Source of the DNA: Thermus thermamylovorans
Lineage (GTDB): Bacteria; Deinococcota; Deinococci; Deinococcales; Thermaceae
Reading direction: 5' to 3'
Assembly: GCF_004307015.1 (NCBI RefSeq)
Contig: NZ_SIJL01000001.1
Location: forward strand, 62,001-126,000
DNA length: 64,000 bases
Position numbers and translations under genes: made by a program
In this document: positions 53,277-62,326 of the stretch, piece by piece
Numbering within the stretch: the stretch's first letter is position 1
Layout: every line of letters begins with the position of its first letter
The notes under the pieces: model-generated
The model's database searches: none
Told to the model about the DNA's origin: nothing
Seen by the model: the letters and a program-made list of their open reading frames with translations, nothing else

Positions 53277-54128
53277 GAAGGCCAGGAAGGTGGAGAGGAC
53301 CACGCTCCGGGCCACCCGCGCGCCTCCCCCGCCGAACTCCCGGGTGAGGAGGAAGGCGTTCACCGCGATGGGGGTGGCGGACTGGAGGACGAGGACCTGG
53401 TGCTCCAGCCGGGGAAGCCCCAGGAGGGCCCCCACCCCGTAGGCCAGGAGGGGGGCGAGGAGGAGCCTTAGGGCGCTGGCCGCCCCCTCGAAGGCCCCCG
53501 GCCGGAAGGGGGTTTGGGCCATCTGCATCCCCAGGGTGAGGAGGAGGACGGGGATGGCCGCCTGGCCCATGAGGCGCACCCCCTCGTCCAGGCCGAAGGG
53601 GAGGGAAATCCCCAGGCCCCGGAGGAGGAGCCCCAGGAAGAGGGCGTAGAAGAGGGGCAGGCGCAGGGTGAAGAGGAGGCCCTCCCTCATCCCGCCTCCC
53701 CGGATGAAGGCCGGGCCCAGGCCGAACATGAGGACGCTGGAGAGGAGAAAGTAGACCACCGCCAGCCGCAGCCCCTCCTCCCCCAGGGCGAAGTAGACCA
53801 GGGAGAGGCCCATGTTGCCGGAGTTGGGGAAGAGGCCGCACACCAAAAGCCCCTTGGCCGCCTCGGGGGAGAGGCGGAGGAGGCGGCCTGCCCCAGAGAT
53901 GAGGAGGAAGAGGAGGCCGTAGGTGAGGGCGAAGCCCAGGGCGAGGCCGAGGAGCCCCTCCCAGGCGTACTCCATCCGGTGCATGGTGTCGAAGATGAGG
54001 GCGGGCACCAGGAGGTAGAGGGTGAGGCGGCTTAGGGTGGTGAGGTCCATGGGGAGGCGCTTCCCCAGGAGGTAGCCCGCCAGGACCACCAGGGCCACGG
54101 GGAGGAGGGTGTTGAGAAGGGCCCCCAT
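53235..54128 (-). CDS. AEC family transporter (auxin efflux carrier-like)
   Basis: A 297-residue membrane protein with ten predicted helices in two halves, typical of the AEC/BART transporters (LLPVALVVLAGYLLGKR, then NSGNMGLSLVYFALG at the helix break and a second break near QSATPIAVNAFLL). Substrates of such bacterial proteins are often dicarboxylates or other organic anions. ATG at 54128 is chosen: a TAGAAT box ends 7 bases before it and overlaps the alternative ATG at 54137. Confidence 0.87.
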   Translation of the reverse strand: MGALLNTLLPVALVVLAGYLLGKRLPMDLTTLSRLTLYLLVPALIFDTMHRMEYAWEGLLGLALGFALTYGLLFLLISGAGRLLRLSPEAAKGLLVCGLFPNSGNMGLSLVYFALGEEGLRLAVVYFLLSSVLMFGLGPAFIRGGGMREGLLFTLRLPLFYALFLGLLLRGLGISLPFGLDEGVRLMGQAAIPVLLLTLGMQMAQTPFRPGAFEGAASALRLLLAPLLAYGVGALLGLPRLEHQVLVLQSATPIAVNAFLLTREFGGGGARVARSVVLSTFLAFLTFPLFLLLLGVR

Positions 54129-54135
54129 GTGCGGC

Positions 54136-54141
54136 ATTCTA
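54136..54141 (-). promoter_or_regulatory. -10 box of the AEC gene (leaderless)
   Basis: TAGAAT on the minus strand, 7 bases before the ATG at 54128. The divergent gene starts at 54147, so both promoters share this spot. Confidence 0.55.
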
Positions 54142-54146
54142 AGGGC

Positions 54147-54971
54147 ATGCCTTCCTACTTGGCCTTGGCCGAGGCCATCCGGGGCGTCCTCCTCCGGGGG
54201 GCGGAGGCCCCCAGGCGCCAGGTGCTCCCCATCCCCGGGGGGCAGTTCCTGGTGATGCCCGCCGCCGACCCCGAGGTGGCCCTCTGCAAGCTGGTCACGG
54301 TGGAAGCCCATCGCCGCCCTTCGGTCCAGGCGGAGGTCTGGGCCAAGCGGCTGGATACCGGGGAGGCCTTCCGCCTGCCGGGGGAGGAGCTCACGAAAAG
54401 GCGCACCGCCGCCCTCTCCCTCCTCGCCGCCCGCCTCCTCGCCCCCAGACGGGAGGGAGCGCTCCTCCTGGTGGGGCCGGGGGCCCAGGGGGAGGCCCAC
54501 CTGGAGGCCTTCGCCGAGGCCTTCCCCCTCACCCGGGTCCTGGTGCGGGGGCGGGGGCGGGAAAGGGTCCTCGCCCTTCTGCAAAAGGCCCGGGGGATGG
54601 GCCTAAGGGCCGAGGAATGGATGGGGGCGGAGGTGCCTGGGGATGTGGCCTTCATCGTGACCGCCACCCCAAGCCCCACCCCCGTCCTCCCTGAGGGGGT
54701 GCCCGGGGGAGCCTTTATCGCCGCGGTGGGGAGCTTCCGCCCGGAGATGCGGGAGGTGCCGGAGGGGTTGGTGGCGCGGGCGGCGGTCTACTGCGACACG
54801 GAGGACGCCCTCCTCGAGGCCGGGGAGCTTCAAGGGCTGGCGAAGCCCGTGGTGACCCTAAGGGAGGCCCTCCTGGGAAGGCGCGCCAAAGGGGACCCCG
54901 TCCTCTTCAAGAGCGTGGGCCACGCCCTCTTCGACCTGGCGGCGGCCAGGGCCTATCTGGGCCTGGGCTAG
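54147..54971 (+). CDS. Ornithine cyclodeaminase / mu-crystallin family protein
   Basis: A 274-residue protein with the OCD fold: substrate lysine region VALCKLVTVEA, a Rossmann motif written VGPGAQGEAHLEAF, VTATPSPTPVLP and a C-terminal FKSVGHALFDLAAA. Family members include ornithine cyclodeaminase, alanine dehydrogenase and imine reductases; it is shorter than classical OCD (~330), mostly in the N-terminal part, so the reaction is uncertain. The arg genes are far away, which does not help. Divergent from the AEC transporter with 18 bases between the starts. Confidence 0.8.
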   Translation: MPSYLALAEAIRGVLLRGAEAPRRQVLPIPGGQFLVMPAADPEVALCKLVTVEAHRRPSVQAEVWAKRLDTGEAFRLPGEELTKRRTAALSLLAARLLAPRREGALLLVGPGAQGEAHLEAFAEAFPLTRVLVRGRGRERVLALLQKARGMGLRAEEWMGAEVPGDVAFIVTATPSPTPVLPEGVPGGAFIAAVGSFRPEMREVPEGLVARAAVYCDTEDALLEAGELQGLAKPVVTLREALLGRRAKGDPVLFKSVGHALFDLAAARAYLGLG

Positions 54972-55018
54972 GGTCGTTTTTGGAGGGCCCTGCCGTGGCC
55001 CAAGCCGCGGTGGGGCCC

Positions 55019-55927
55019 CTAGATGCGGACCACGATTTTCCCCCGGTGCCCCCGGTCCAGAAGGGCCTGGAAGGCCCTTTCGGCCTCCGGGAAGGGGAAG
55101 ACCGCCCCCACCACGGGTTTGAGCTCCCTTCCCAGGCGGGGGAGGAGGAAGCCCAGGGCCTCCTCCAGGAGGCCCCTATCCCGGAGGAGAGGGGCCAGCC
55201 AGAAGCCCAGGACCGCCAGGTTCTTGCGCATGAGGCGCAAGGGGTTCAGGGGGGCCACCTCCCCTTCCGCGGCCCCGACGTAAACCAGCCTCCCCCCGGG
55301 GCGGAGGAGGGAGAGGCTTCCCTCCAGGTCCTTCCCCCGCACCTCCAGGACCAGGTCCACCCCGCCCAGGGCCTGGGCCACCCCGGGGAGCTCCTCGTAG
55401 GTGGCCACCGCCTCCGCCCCCAGGGAGGGGGCCAGGGCGAGGTTTTCCGGCCTCGAGGCCGCGGCCAGGACCTTCAGGCCCAAGGCCCTCGCCACCTGCA
55501 CCGCCGCGGTGCCCAGGGCCCCGCCCGCCGCCTGCACCAAGACCCTCTCCCCCGGCCTCGCCCCCGCCCGCCTCAGGGCCAGGTAGGCGGTGAGGAAGGA
55601 GACGGGGAAGGCGGCGGCCTCCTCAGGGGCGAGGTCCTCGGGAAGGGGGAGGAGGGCTTCCTCGGGTACGGCCACCCTCTCCGCCAGGGCCCCTTGGCCC
55701 ACCAAGGCGGCGTAGCGCCTTTCCCCCACCCGCCCCACCACCTCCGTCCCCGGCACGAAGGGCGGGTGGAGCCGGGTGAGGTAGGCTCCCAGGCGCAGGA
55801 GGTGGTCGGCGAAGTTCAGGCCCACGGCCTCCACCTCCAAAACCACCTCCCCCGCTCCCGGCACGGGATCGGGGAGCTCCTTCAGAACCATGGGGCCTCT
55901 CAGCCGCTCCTGCACCCAGGCCCTCAT
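55019..55927 (-). CDS. NADPH:quinone oxidoreductase-like MDR protein
   Basis: A 302-residue medium-chain reductase of the quinone oxidoreductase group. The N-terminal GroES-like domain has VGLNFADHLLRLG and PPFVPGTEVVGRV; the Rossmann motif is AAGGALGTAAVQVARALG; no zinc-ligand cysteines are seen. It should use NADPH to reduce quinones or enals. It is divergent from the protoglobin gene, 44 bases away, and a shared stress role is possible. Confidence 0.87.
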   Translation of the reverse strand: MRAWVQERLRGPMVLKELPDPVPGAGEVVLEVEAVGLNFADHLLRLGAYLTRLHPPFVPGTEVVGRVGERRYAALVGQGALAERVAVPEEALLPLPEDLAPEEAAAFPVSFLTAYLALRRAGARPGERVLVQAAGGALGTAAVQVARALGLKVLAAASRPENLALAPSLGAEAVATYEELPGVAQALGGVDLVLEVRGKDLEGSLSLLRPGGRLVYVGAAEGEVAPLNPLRLMRKNLAVLGFWLAPLLRDRGLLEEALGFLLPRLGRELKPVVGAVFPFPEAERAFQALLDRGHRGKIVVRI

Positions 55928-55971
55928 GGGAGGAGTTTACCCTTCCCTGACCTTCGGCTATCCTCAGGGGG

Positions 55972-56574
55972 ATGACGGAGAAGAGCCTGGCCCGCTTCTA
56001 CCAGGCAGCCCAGGAGGTCTGGAGCCAGCTTCCCCCCCAGGCCCGCTTCCGCCCCCTGGAGGACGGCAAGGTCCTCCTCCGCCACGCCCCCCTCATGGAG
56101 GGCTGGACGGAGGAGCTGGTCCAGGGCTTCTACGACACCCTCTTCGCCCACCCCGCCACCGCCAGGGTCTTCCGGGAAGGAGAGCGCCCCGCACGGGAAA
56201 AAACCCTCAGGGACTGGTACCTGCGCACCCTCAGGGGGCCCTTCAACGGCCAGTACTTCGCCTGGCAGGCCCTGGTGGGCCTGGTCCACCTCCGCCGGGG
56301 GGTGACCAACGCCATGATGGCCGCCATGTGGAACTGGGTCACGGAGACGGTGGCCCGGAAGGCCCGTCAGAGCCTGCCCGTGGAGGAGGCCCGGGCCCTG
56401 GAGGACGCCTGGCGGCGCCTGGCCTTCACCGCCATGGCCCTTATCGCCGAGGAGTACCTGGAGGCCTACCTGGAGGCCCTGGCCCTCGCCCGGGGGGAGG
56501 ACCCGGGGGCCTTCGCCCAAACCGCCCAGGAGGCGGCGGCCGAGCTCCTGGCCCGGCTCAGTCCTCCTGCCTGA
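55972..56574 (+). CDS. Single-domain protoglobin-like haem protein
   Basis: A 200-residue all-helical protein matching the protoglobin/globin-coupled-sensor domain: FYDTLFAHPATARVF, KTLRDWYLRTLRGPF, then the proximal histidine in LVGLVHLRRGV and a helix NAMMAAMWNWV. No kinase, cyclase or methyl-acceptor domain follows; the last ~25 residues are an alanine-rich helix. It would bind haem and O2, NO or CO. Ligand and function are unknown. An 82-base gap with no evident gene separates it from convergent carB. Confidence 0.78.
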   Translation: MTEKSLARFYQAAQEVWSQLPPQARFRPLEDGKVLLRHAPLMEGWTEELVQGFYDTLFAHPATARVFREGERPAREKTLRDWYLRTLRGPFNGQYFAWQALVGLVHLRRGVTNAMMAAMWNWVTETVARKARQSLPVEEARALEDAWRRLAFTAMALIAEEYLEAYLEALALARGEDPGAFAQTAQEAAAELLARLSPPA

Positions 56575-56656
56575 ACCGTCCCACACGGACTTCGCCTTCC
56601 CGGTCCGGGGCGCCGTAAGGACAGGCTGCCCCTCTTCCCGCCCGGGGGAAGGGGCT

Positions 56657-59600
56657 TTACCTTCGCACCAGCGCCCCGTGCCACTCCTGGAGGCTCCGGG
56701 CTTCCAGGGCTTTCTCCCGGGCCCTCAGGATGGCCTTCAGGCTCCACCAGGCCCCCTCCAGGGTGGTGATGAAGGGAAGGCCCTGCTCCACCGCCCGCCG
56801 GAGCTCCGGGTGGGGGGTGGGGGAGATGAGGAGGTCGTACTCCTCTTCGGCAGGGGCGAAGCCCGCCTCCAGGTAGGCCCGCTTCAGCTCCTCCAGGCGC
56901 CCCTTTTCCCCCGGTGGCAGCCCCTCGGCCAGGAAGCGCACCCGGCCCCAGAGGGGTAGCCTCTGCCCGGCCCCCAGCTGGGCCTTGTAGTAGGCCAGGT
57001 AGGGGTCCTCGTCGAGGCCCATGCTCTCCCCGGTGGAGCGCATCTCCGGGCCCAGCACCGGGATGACCCCGGGGAACTTGATCCAGGGGATGACCACCTC
57101 CTTCACCGCATGGTAAGGGGGCACGGGGTCCAGGTCGCGGACCCCGAGTTCCCTTAGGGTTTTGCCCACGGCGATCAGGGCCGCCAGCTTGGCCAGGGGC
57201 ACCCCGATGGCCTTGGACACGAAGGGCACGGTGCGGCTGGCCCGGGGGTTGGCCTCGAGGATGTACACCTCCTCCCCCAACACCGCGTACTGCACGTTGA
57301 GAAGCCCCCGCACCCCCAGGCCCAGGGCCAGGCGGCGGGTGTAGTCCTTCACCTTGGCCAAGGCGGTGGGGGACAGGTGGACCGGGGGAAGCACCGTGGC
57401 CGAGTCCCCCGAGTGCACCCCAGCCCTTTCCACGTGCTCCATCACCCCGGCGATCATCACCTCCTCCCCGTCGGAGAGGGCGTCCACGTCCAGCTCCAAA
57501 GCCCCCTCCAGGTACCGGTCCAGGAGGATGGAGGGCTTCTCCTGCAGGGGCTCGTAGACCTCCTCCAGGTAGCGCTTTAGCTCCTCCTGGCCGTGGAGGA
57601 CCCGCATGGCCCGCCCCCCCAGGACGTAGCTGGGCCGGGCCAGGAGGGGGAAGCCCACCTCCTCCGCGAGCCTCAGGGCCTCCGCGGGCGTCCTCGCCAC
57701 CCGGCCCTCGGGCTGGGGGATGCCCAGCTCCCGGCAGAGCCGGTGGAAGGCCTCGCGGTCCTCCGCCCGGTGGATGGCGGCGAAGGGGGTGCCGAGGAGC
57801 CTGACCCCGGCCGCTTCCAGTCCCTGGGCCAGCTTGAGGGGGGTCTGCCCCCCCAGGGTGGCGATGACCCCGAGGGGCTTCTCGTGCTCCACCAGGTTGA
57901 GCACGTCCTCGAGGGTCAGGGGCTCGAAGTAGAGGCGGTCGGCGGTGTCGTAGTCGGTGGACACCGTCTCGGGGTTGGAGTTCACCATGAGGGTCTCGTA
58001 GCCCGCCTCCTTCAGGGCCCAGACCGCGTGCACCGTGGCGTAGTCGAACTCCACCCCCTGGCCGATCCGTATGGGCCCCGAGCCCAGGATCACCACCTTG
58101 GGCCTCTCCGAGGGCCAGACCTCGTCCTCCTCCTCGTAGGTGGAGTAGTGGTAGGGGGTGTAGGCCTCGAACTCCGCGGCGCAGGTGTCCACGGTTTTGT
58201 AGACGGGGGCCACGCCGAGGGCCTTGCGCTCCTGCCGCACCGCCTCTTCCCTTTTCCCCAGAAGCTCCCCCAGCCGGGCGTCGGAAAGGCCCAGGCCCTT
58301 GTAAAGGCGCCAGTCCTCCCGGTCCTTGGGGGGGTGGGTTTTCAGCCATTCCTCGGCCTCCACGATCTCCCGCATCTGGTGGAGGAACCAGGGGTCGATG
58401 CGGGTGGCCTGGTGCAGGTCCTCTATGGGCATGCCCCGCCGCAGGAGTTCCAAGACGGCGTAGATGCGGTCGGGGTTGGGGTAGAGCTTCCGCTCCAGGT
58501 CCTCCGTGGGCACCCCCGCCAGGGCCCGCACGTCCCGCTCCAGGCCCCGGAGGGCCTTCAGGAGGGCCTCCTTGAAGGTGCGGCCGATGGCCATCACTTC
58601 CCCCACGGACCGCATCTGGGTGCCGAGTTCGTCCTTTAGCTCCCCCAGGGTGTTGGGCAGGTCTTTGAACTTCTCGAAGGCGAAGCGGGGGATCTTCACC
58701 ACCACGTAGTCGATGGTGGGCTCGAAGGAGGCCGGGGTTTTGCGGGTGATGTCGTTGGGGAGCTCGTCCAGGCGGTAGCCCACCGCCAGGAGGGCGGCGA
58801 TTTTGGCGATGGGGAAGCCCGTGGCCTTGGAGGCCAGGGCGCTGGAGCGGGAGACCCGGGGGTTCATCTCGATGACCACCTGGCGGCCTGAGCGGGGGTC
58901 CACGGCGAACTGGATGTTGGACCCCCCGGTGTCCACCCCGATCTCCCGGATCACCGCCTTGGCCGCGTCCCGCATCCTCTGGTACTCCGCGTCGGAGAGG
59001 GTCTGGGCGGGGGCCACGGTGATGGAGTCCCCGGTGTGGACCCCCATGGGGTCCAGGTTTTCGATGCTGGTGATGATGACCACGGTGTCCGCGTGGTCCC
59101 GCATCACCTCCAGCTCGAACTCCTTCCAGCCCAGAACGGACTCCTCCACGAGGGCGGTGTGCACCGGGGAAAGGAGAAGCCCCCGGCCGAGGACCTCCCT
59201 CAGTTCGGCCTCGTTCCTGGCGAGGCCGCCCCCGGTGCCCCCCAGGGTGAAGGAGGGGCGGACCACCACGGGGTAGCCCACCTCCCGGGCGAAGTGGAGG
59301 CCCTCGGCCACGCTCCCCACCATCTGCCCCCGGGGCACCTCGAGGCCGATCCTCCGCATGGCCTTCTGGAACTCCTCCCGATCCTCTCCCTTTTTGATGG
59401 CCTCGGCCCTGGCCCCGATGAGCTCCACCCCGTAGCGCTCCAGAATGCCCTCCTCGTGGAGGGCCATGGAGAGGTTGAGGGCCGTCTGCCCCCCCAGGGT
59501 GGGCAGGAGGGCGTCCGGGCGCTCCTTGGCGATCACCCTTTCCAGGAACTCCAGGGTGAGGGGCTCCACGTAGGTGCGCTCGGCCAGGTCGGGGTCGGTC

Positions 59601-59764
59601 ATGATGGTGGCGGGGTTGGAGTTCACCAGGATGGCCTCGTACCCCGCGCCCCTTAGGGCCTTCACCGCCTGGGTGCCGGAGTAGTCGAACTCCGCGGCCT
59701 GGCCGATGGTGATAGGCCCGGAGCCGATGATGAGGATCTTCTTCAGGTCTCTGCGTGGCGGCAT
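56657..59764 (-). CDS. carB: Carbamoyl-phosphate synthase large subunit
   Basis: A 1035-residue CarB that makes carbamoyl phosphate from bicarbonate, ammonia and two ATP, feeding argF and pyrimidine synthesis. Both ATP-grasp halves are complete: first [16 protein letters not shown] and [10 protein letters not shown]; second [15 protein letters not shown] and [11 protein letters not shown]. The oligomerisation domain lies between. The C-terminal allosteric (MGS) domain is only about 95 residues and lacks the phosphate-binding T-R-G-T-A type loop. ATG at 59764 is chosen; GTG 9 codons earlier is possible. carA is not in the window. Confidence 0.95.
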   Translation of the reverse strand: MPPRRDLKKILIIGSGPITIGQAAEFDYSGTQAVKALRGAGYEAILVNSNPATIMTDPDLAERTYVEPLTLEFLERVIAKERPDALLPTLGGQTALNLSMALHEEGILERYGVELIGARAEAIKKGEDREEFQKAMRRIGLEVPRGQMVGSVAEGLHFAREVGYPVVVRPSFTLGGTGGGLARNEAELREVLGRGLLLSPVHTALVEESVLGWKEFELEVMRDHADTVVIITSIENLDPMGVHTGDSITVAPAQTLSDAEYQRMRDAAKAVIREIGVDTGGSNIQFAVDPRSGRQVVIEMNPRVSRSSALASKATGFPIAKIAALLAVGYRLDELPNDITRKTPASFEPTIDYVVVKIPRFAFEKFKDLPNTLGELKDELGTQMRSVGEVMAIGRTFKEALLKALRGLERDVRALAGVPTEDLERKLYPNPDRIYAVLELLRRGMPIEDLHQATRIDPWFLHQMREIVEAEEWLKTHPPKDREDWRLYKGLGLSDARLGELLGKREEAVRQERKALGVAPVYKTVDTCAAEFEAYTPYHYSTYEEEDEVWPSERPKVVILGSGPIRIGQGVEFDYATVHAVWALKEAGYETLMVNSNPETVSTDYDTADRLYFEPLTLEDVLNLVEHEKPLGVIATLGGQTPLKLAQGLEAAGVRLLGTPFAAIHRAEDREAFHRLCRELGIPQPEGRVARTPAEALRLAEEVGFPLLARPSYVLGGRAMRVLHGQEELKRYLEEVYEPLQEKPSILLDRYLEGALELDVDALSDGEEVMIAGVMEHVERAGVHSGDSATVLPPVHLSPTALAKVKDYTRRLALGLGVRGLLNVQYAVLGEEVYILEANPRASRTVPFVSKAIGVPLAKLAALIAVGKTLRELGVRDLDPVPPYHAVKEVVIPWIKFPGVIPVLGPEMRSTGESMGLDEDPYLAYYKAQLGAGQRLPLWGRVRFLAEGLPPGEKGRLEELKRAYLEAGFAPAEEEYDLLISPTPHPELRRAVEQGLPFITTLEGAWWSLKAILRAREKALEARSLQEWHGALVRR

Positions 59765-59781
59765 CGCGTACCCGGTGGACG

Positions 59782-59810
59782 AGCTTATCACAAAAAGGGG
59801 GGTTCGCCAA
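59782..59810 (-). promoter_or_regulatory. Promoter of carB
   Basis: On the minus strand TTGGCG (59810-59805), 17 bases, TAAGCT (59787-59782), 17 bases before the ATG at 59764. A second reading, TTGTGA with TACGCG, would place the -10 box against the start codon and is less likely. Confidence 0.45.
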
Positions 59811-59827
59811 GGCGGGAGTGCAAGTCT

Positions 59828-59856
59828 TATGCGGAATGTGCCGCCTGTAGCGCATA
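59828..59856. repeat. Inverted repeat TATGCG-N17-CGCATA between carB and the rhodanese gene
   Basis: TATGCG (59828-59833) and CGCATA (59851-59856) are perfect inverted copies, 17 bases apart, between the divergent promoters. The spacing would place two half-sites about two helical turns apart, as in an operator. Confidence 0.3.
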
Positions 59857-59889
59857 GAGTTGCGCAAAGGGCGGGCCTCGGGCCGGCGC

Positions 59890-59895
59890 TATACT
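59890..59895 (+). promoter_or_regulatory. -10 box of the rhodanese gene (leaderless)
   Basis: TATACT ends 6 bases before the ATG at 59902. No -35 box at normal distance. Confidence 0.55.
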
Positions 59896-59901
59896 CAGGC
59901 T

Positions 59902-60186
59902 ATGCGCAAGGTGTCGTCCCGGGAGCTGCCCGCCCTCCTGGCCCAGGGGGTCCGGGTGGTGGACGTGCGCCCCCAAGACCGCCGCACCACCCCCCTGCCC
60001 TTCCCCGCGGACTGGGTGCCCCTGGAGAGGATCCAAAGGGGGGAGCATGGCCTGCCCAGGGAGCCCCTGCTCCTGGTCTGCGAGCGGGGCATCCTGAGCC
60101 AGGTGGCGGCCCTGTACCTGGAGGCCGAGGGCTACGAGGCCATGAGCCTGGAGGGAGGCTTGTTGGCCTTGACGGAGGGCAGGTAG
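59902..60186 (+). CDS. Rhodanese-like domain protein
   Basis: A 94-residue single rhodanese domain: RVVDVRPQDRR strand, then the active-site loop LLLVCERGILSQVAAL with the catalytic cysteine, and LEGGLLALTEG at the end, as in small PspE/GlpE-like sulfurtransferases. The loop after the cysteine, ERGILS, differs from the usual R-x-G-x-R, so substrate choice may differ. The -35 box of the tRNA-His promoter lies inside its 3' end. Confidence 0.85.
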   Translation: MRKVSSRELPALLAQGVRVVDVRPQDRRTTPLPFPADWVPLERIQRGEHGLPREPLLLVCERGILSQVAALYLEAEGYEAMSLEGGLLALTEGR

Positions 60187-60197
60187 CTCCTTAGAAT
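60169..60197 (+). promoter_or_regulatory. Promoter of tRNA-His
   Basis: TTGACG (60169-60174), 17 bases, TAGAAT (60192-60197). The -35 box is inside the rhodanese gene. Confidence 0.8.
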
Positions 60198-60213
60198 GGC
60201 GGATGCTGAGCGT

Positions 60214-60291
60214 GGTGAGCGTAGCTCAGCTGGTCAGAGCACCGGACTGTGGATCCGGGGGTCGTGGGTTCAAGTCCCATCGCTCACCCCA
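60214..60291 (+). tRNA. tRNA-His (anticodon GTG)
   Basis: Acceptor GTGAGCG pairs with CGCTCAC; the extra G-1 at 60214 faces discriminator C at 60288, the hallmark of histidine tRNAs. Anticodon stem CCGGA/TCCGG, loop CTGTGGA, anticodon GTG at 60249-60251. T loop TTCAAGT. CCA is encoded at 60289-60291. Confidence 0.97.
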
Positions 60292-60297
60292 AAACCG

Positions 60298-60321
60298 CCA
60301 CCCCGCAAGGGGTGGTATTTT
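60298..60321 (+). terminator. Terminator between tRNA-His and tRNA-Leu
   Basis: CCACCCC (60298-60304), loop GCAA, GGGGTGG (60309-60315), followed by TATTTT. A GNRA-type loop and short T tract support Rho-independent termination, perhaps partial, because no separate promoter for tRNA-Leu is obvious. A further hairpin GGAGGG/CCCTCC lies at 60325-60341. Confidence 0.65.
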
Positions 60322-60344
60322 AGAGGAGGGTCCCGCCCTCCCGC

Positions 60345-60429
60345 GCGAGGATGGCGGAACCGGTAGACGCGCCGGACTTAGGATCCGGTGGGGCAACCCG
60401 TGCGGGTTCAAGTCCCGCTCCTCGCACCA
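60345..60429 (+). tRNA. tRNA-Leu (anticodon TAG)
   Basis: Acceptor GCGAGGA pairs with TCCTCGC; anticodon stem CCGGA/TCCGG with loop CTTAGGA, anticodon TAG at 60379-60381; a long variable arm (TGGGGCAACCCGT) marks a class II tRNA. T loop TTCAAGT. Discriminator A and encoded CCA at 60427-60429. Confidence 0.96.
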
Positions 60430-60465
60430 GCCGGGCGGGGCCCTCCCCACAGCGCGAGGTGAGGC

Positions 60466-61680
60466 GTGGCGGAGATCCTGGAGCGTTCCGGCTATCTGGT
60501 CAGGGTCCGGGTGGAGGTGCCGGCGGAGAGGGTGCAGAGGAGCTACGAGGCCCTTCTGCGGGAAGTGGCCAAGCGGGTGCGCATCCCGGGCTTCCGCCCG
60601 GGGAAGGCTCCCCCCAAGGTGGTGGAGGCCCGCCTGGGGCGGGAGGGGCTGCTTGCCGACCTCCAGGAGCGCCTGGTGGAGGAAACCTACCCCGAGGCGG
60701 TGCAGGAGCTGGGTCTCCTCCCCGTGGCCGCCCGGGTGGTGGAGCGGGAGCTCAGGGAGGGCGAGGGCTTCCGCTACGTGGCCGAGGTGGAGAACTACCC
60801 GGAGGTGAGGCTCCCCGACTGGCGGAGCTTCGCCCTGGAGGTGAACCCCCCCGAGGTCACGGAGGAGCTGGTGGAGAAGGCCCTGGAGGAGCTCCGCCAC
60901 CGCTACGCGGAGCTCTCGCCCGTGGAGCGGGAGGCGCAGGAGGGGGACCACGTCTTCGTGCGCACGGGGGAGGGGGCGGAGTTCCCCATCGACCTCGCCA
61001 AGGCTCTCCCCCACGTCCGGGAGGCCCTTTTGGGAAGGCGGGCGGGGGAGGTGGTGATGGTGCCCGTCCTGGACGGTAAGGGGGAGAAGGTCCGGGAGGA
61101 GCGCACGGAGATCCTGGAGGTGAAGGCCCTGGAGCTTCCCGAGCTGGACGAGGAGTTCGCCAAGACCCTGGAGGCGGAAAGCCTGGAAGACCTCCGCGCC
61201 AAGGTGCGGGAAAGCCTCAAGCGCCAGGCGGAAAGGGAGTACCAGGAGGCCCGCGAGCGGGCCTTCCTGGAAAGGCTGGCGGAGGGACTGGAGGCGGAGA
61301 TTCCCCCCTCCATGTTGCAGGCCGAGGAACGCCATCTCCTGGAGCACCTGGCGGAGGACCTGGCGCGGCAGGGTATTCCCCTGGAGGCCTACCTCAAGTC
61401 CCTGGAGGACCGGGGCGAGTTGGGGAAGTTCCGCGAAGACCTGAGGCGGGAGGCGGAAAGGCGGGTGCGCCGCTCCCTGGCCAAGGAGCGTTTGGCGGAG
61501 GAGCTCAGGCCCCAGGTTTCCGAGGAGGAGTGGCAGGCCTACCTCCAGGCCGTGGCCCGCTCCTCCGGGGTCTCCCCCCAGGCGCTGAAGCGGGAGCTGG
61601 GGGAGCGGGGCCTGGCCCGCCTGAGGAACGCCTACCTCCAGGACAAGGCGGTGAGGGAGGCGGTCTTTCGGCTCTCCTGA
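60466..61680 (+). CDS. tig: Trigger factor
   Basis: A 404-residue ribosome-bound chaperone. The ribosome-binding signature is [13 protein letters not shown] near residue 45. The PPIase segment (~150-225) is much reduced: [19 protein letters not shown] then [17 protein letters not shown], lacking the aromatic FKBP pocket. The C-terminal cradle of long helices is complete. It starts with GTG, 36 bases after tRNA-Leu, with GAGGTGAGG as the ribosome binding site and no promoter visible in the gap. Upstream of clpP-clpX, as in many bacteria. Confidence 0.94.
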   Translation: MAEILERSGYLVRVRVEVPAERVQRSYEALLREVAKRVRIPGFRPGKAPPKVVEARLGREGLLADLQERLVEETYPEAVQELGLLPVAARVVERELREGEGFRYVAEVENYPEVRLPDWRSFALEVNPPEVTEELVEKALEELRHRYAELSPVEREAQEGDHVFVRTGEGAEFPIDLAKALPHVREALLGRRAGEVVMVPVLDGKGEKVREERTEILEVKALELPELDEEFAKTLEAESLEDLRAKVRESLKRQAEREYQEARERAFLERLAEGLEAEIPPSMLQAEERHLLEHLAEDLARQGIPLEAYLKSLEDRGELGKFREDLRREAERRVRRSLAKERLAEELRPQVSEEEWQAYLQAVARSSGVSPQALKRELGERGLARLRNAYLQDKAVREAVFRLS

Positions 61681-61725
61681 GGCGGGCACGGTGGCCCGGA
61701 GGGGTTTTTCCCCTGCCCCTGGGGC

Positions 61726-61731
61726 TACAAT
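61726..61731 (+). promoter_or_regulatory. -10 box of clpP
   Basis: TACAAT, 10 bases before the clpP ATG. A T-rich TTTTTC at 61705-61710 is a weak -35 candidate (15 bases). A small GGGGTTTTTCCCC hairpin at 61701-61713 could end tig transcripts. Confidence 0.45.
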
Positions 61732-61741
61732 GGGGACTGGT

Positions 61742-62326
61742 ATGGTCATACCCTACGTCATCGAGCAGACCGCCCGCGGGGAGCGGGTCTACGACATCTA
61801 CTCCCGCCTCCTCAAGGACCGGATTATCTTCCTGGGCACCCCCATCGACGCCCAGGTGGCCAACACCATCGTGGCCCAGCTCCTCTTCCTGGACGCCCAG
61901 AACCCCAACCAGGAGATCCGCCTCTACATCAACTCCCCCGGGGGGGAGGTGGACGCCGGGCTCGCCATCTACGACACCATGCAGTTCGTCCGCGCCCCGG
62001 TTTCCACCATCGTCATCGGGCTTGCCGCCAGCATGGCTGCGGTGATCCTGGCGGCGGGGGAGAGGGGCCGCCGCTACGCCCTGCCCCACTCCAAGGTGAT
62101 GATCCACCAGCCCTGGGGAGGGGCCAGGGGTACGGCCAGCGACATCGCCATCCAGGCCCAGGAGATCTTGAAGGCCAAGAAGCTCCTGAACGAGATCCTG
62201 GCCCGGCACACCGGCCAGCCCCTGGAGAAGGTGGAAAAGGACACCGACCGGGACTACTACCTCTCCGCCCGGGAGGCCCTGGAGTATGGTCTCATCGACC
62301 AGGTGGTGACCCGTGAGGAGGCCTAG
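61742..62326 (+). CDS. clpP: ATP-dependent Clp protease proteolytic subunit
   Basis: A 194-residue serine protease with the triad S97 (GLAASMAAV), H122 (MIHQPWGG) and D171 (TDRDYYLSA), numbers equal to those of mature E. coli ClpP. It forms the tetradecameric barrel fed by ClpX. The ATG at 61742 gives [20 protein letters not shown], the normal N-terminus without a long propeptide. The end overlaps clpX by 14 bases. Confidence 0.97.
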   Translation: MVIPYVIEQTARGERVYDIYSRLLKDRIIFLGTPIDAQVANTIVAQLLFLDAQNPNQEIRLYINSPGGEVDAGLAIYDTMQFVRAPVSTIVIGLAASMAAVILAAGERGRRYALPHSKVMIHQPWGGARGTASDIAIQAQEILKAKKLLNEILARHTGQPLEKVEKDTDRDYYLSAREALEYGLIDQVVTREEA

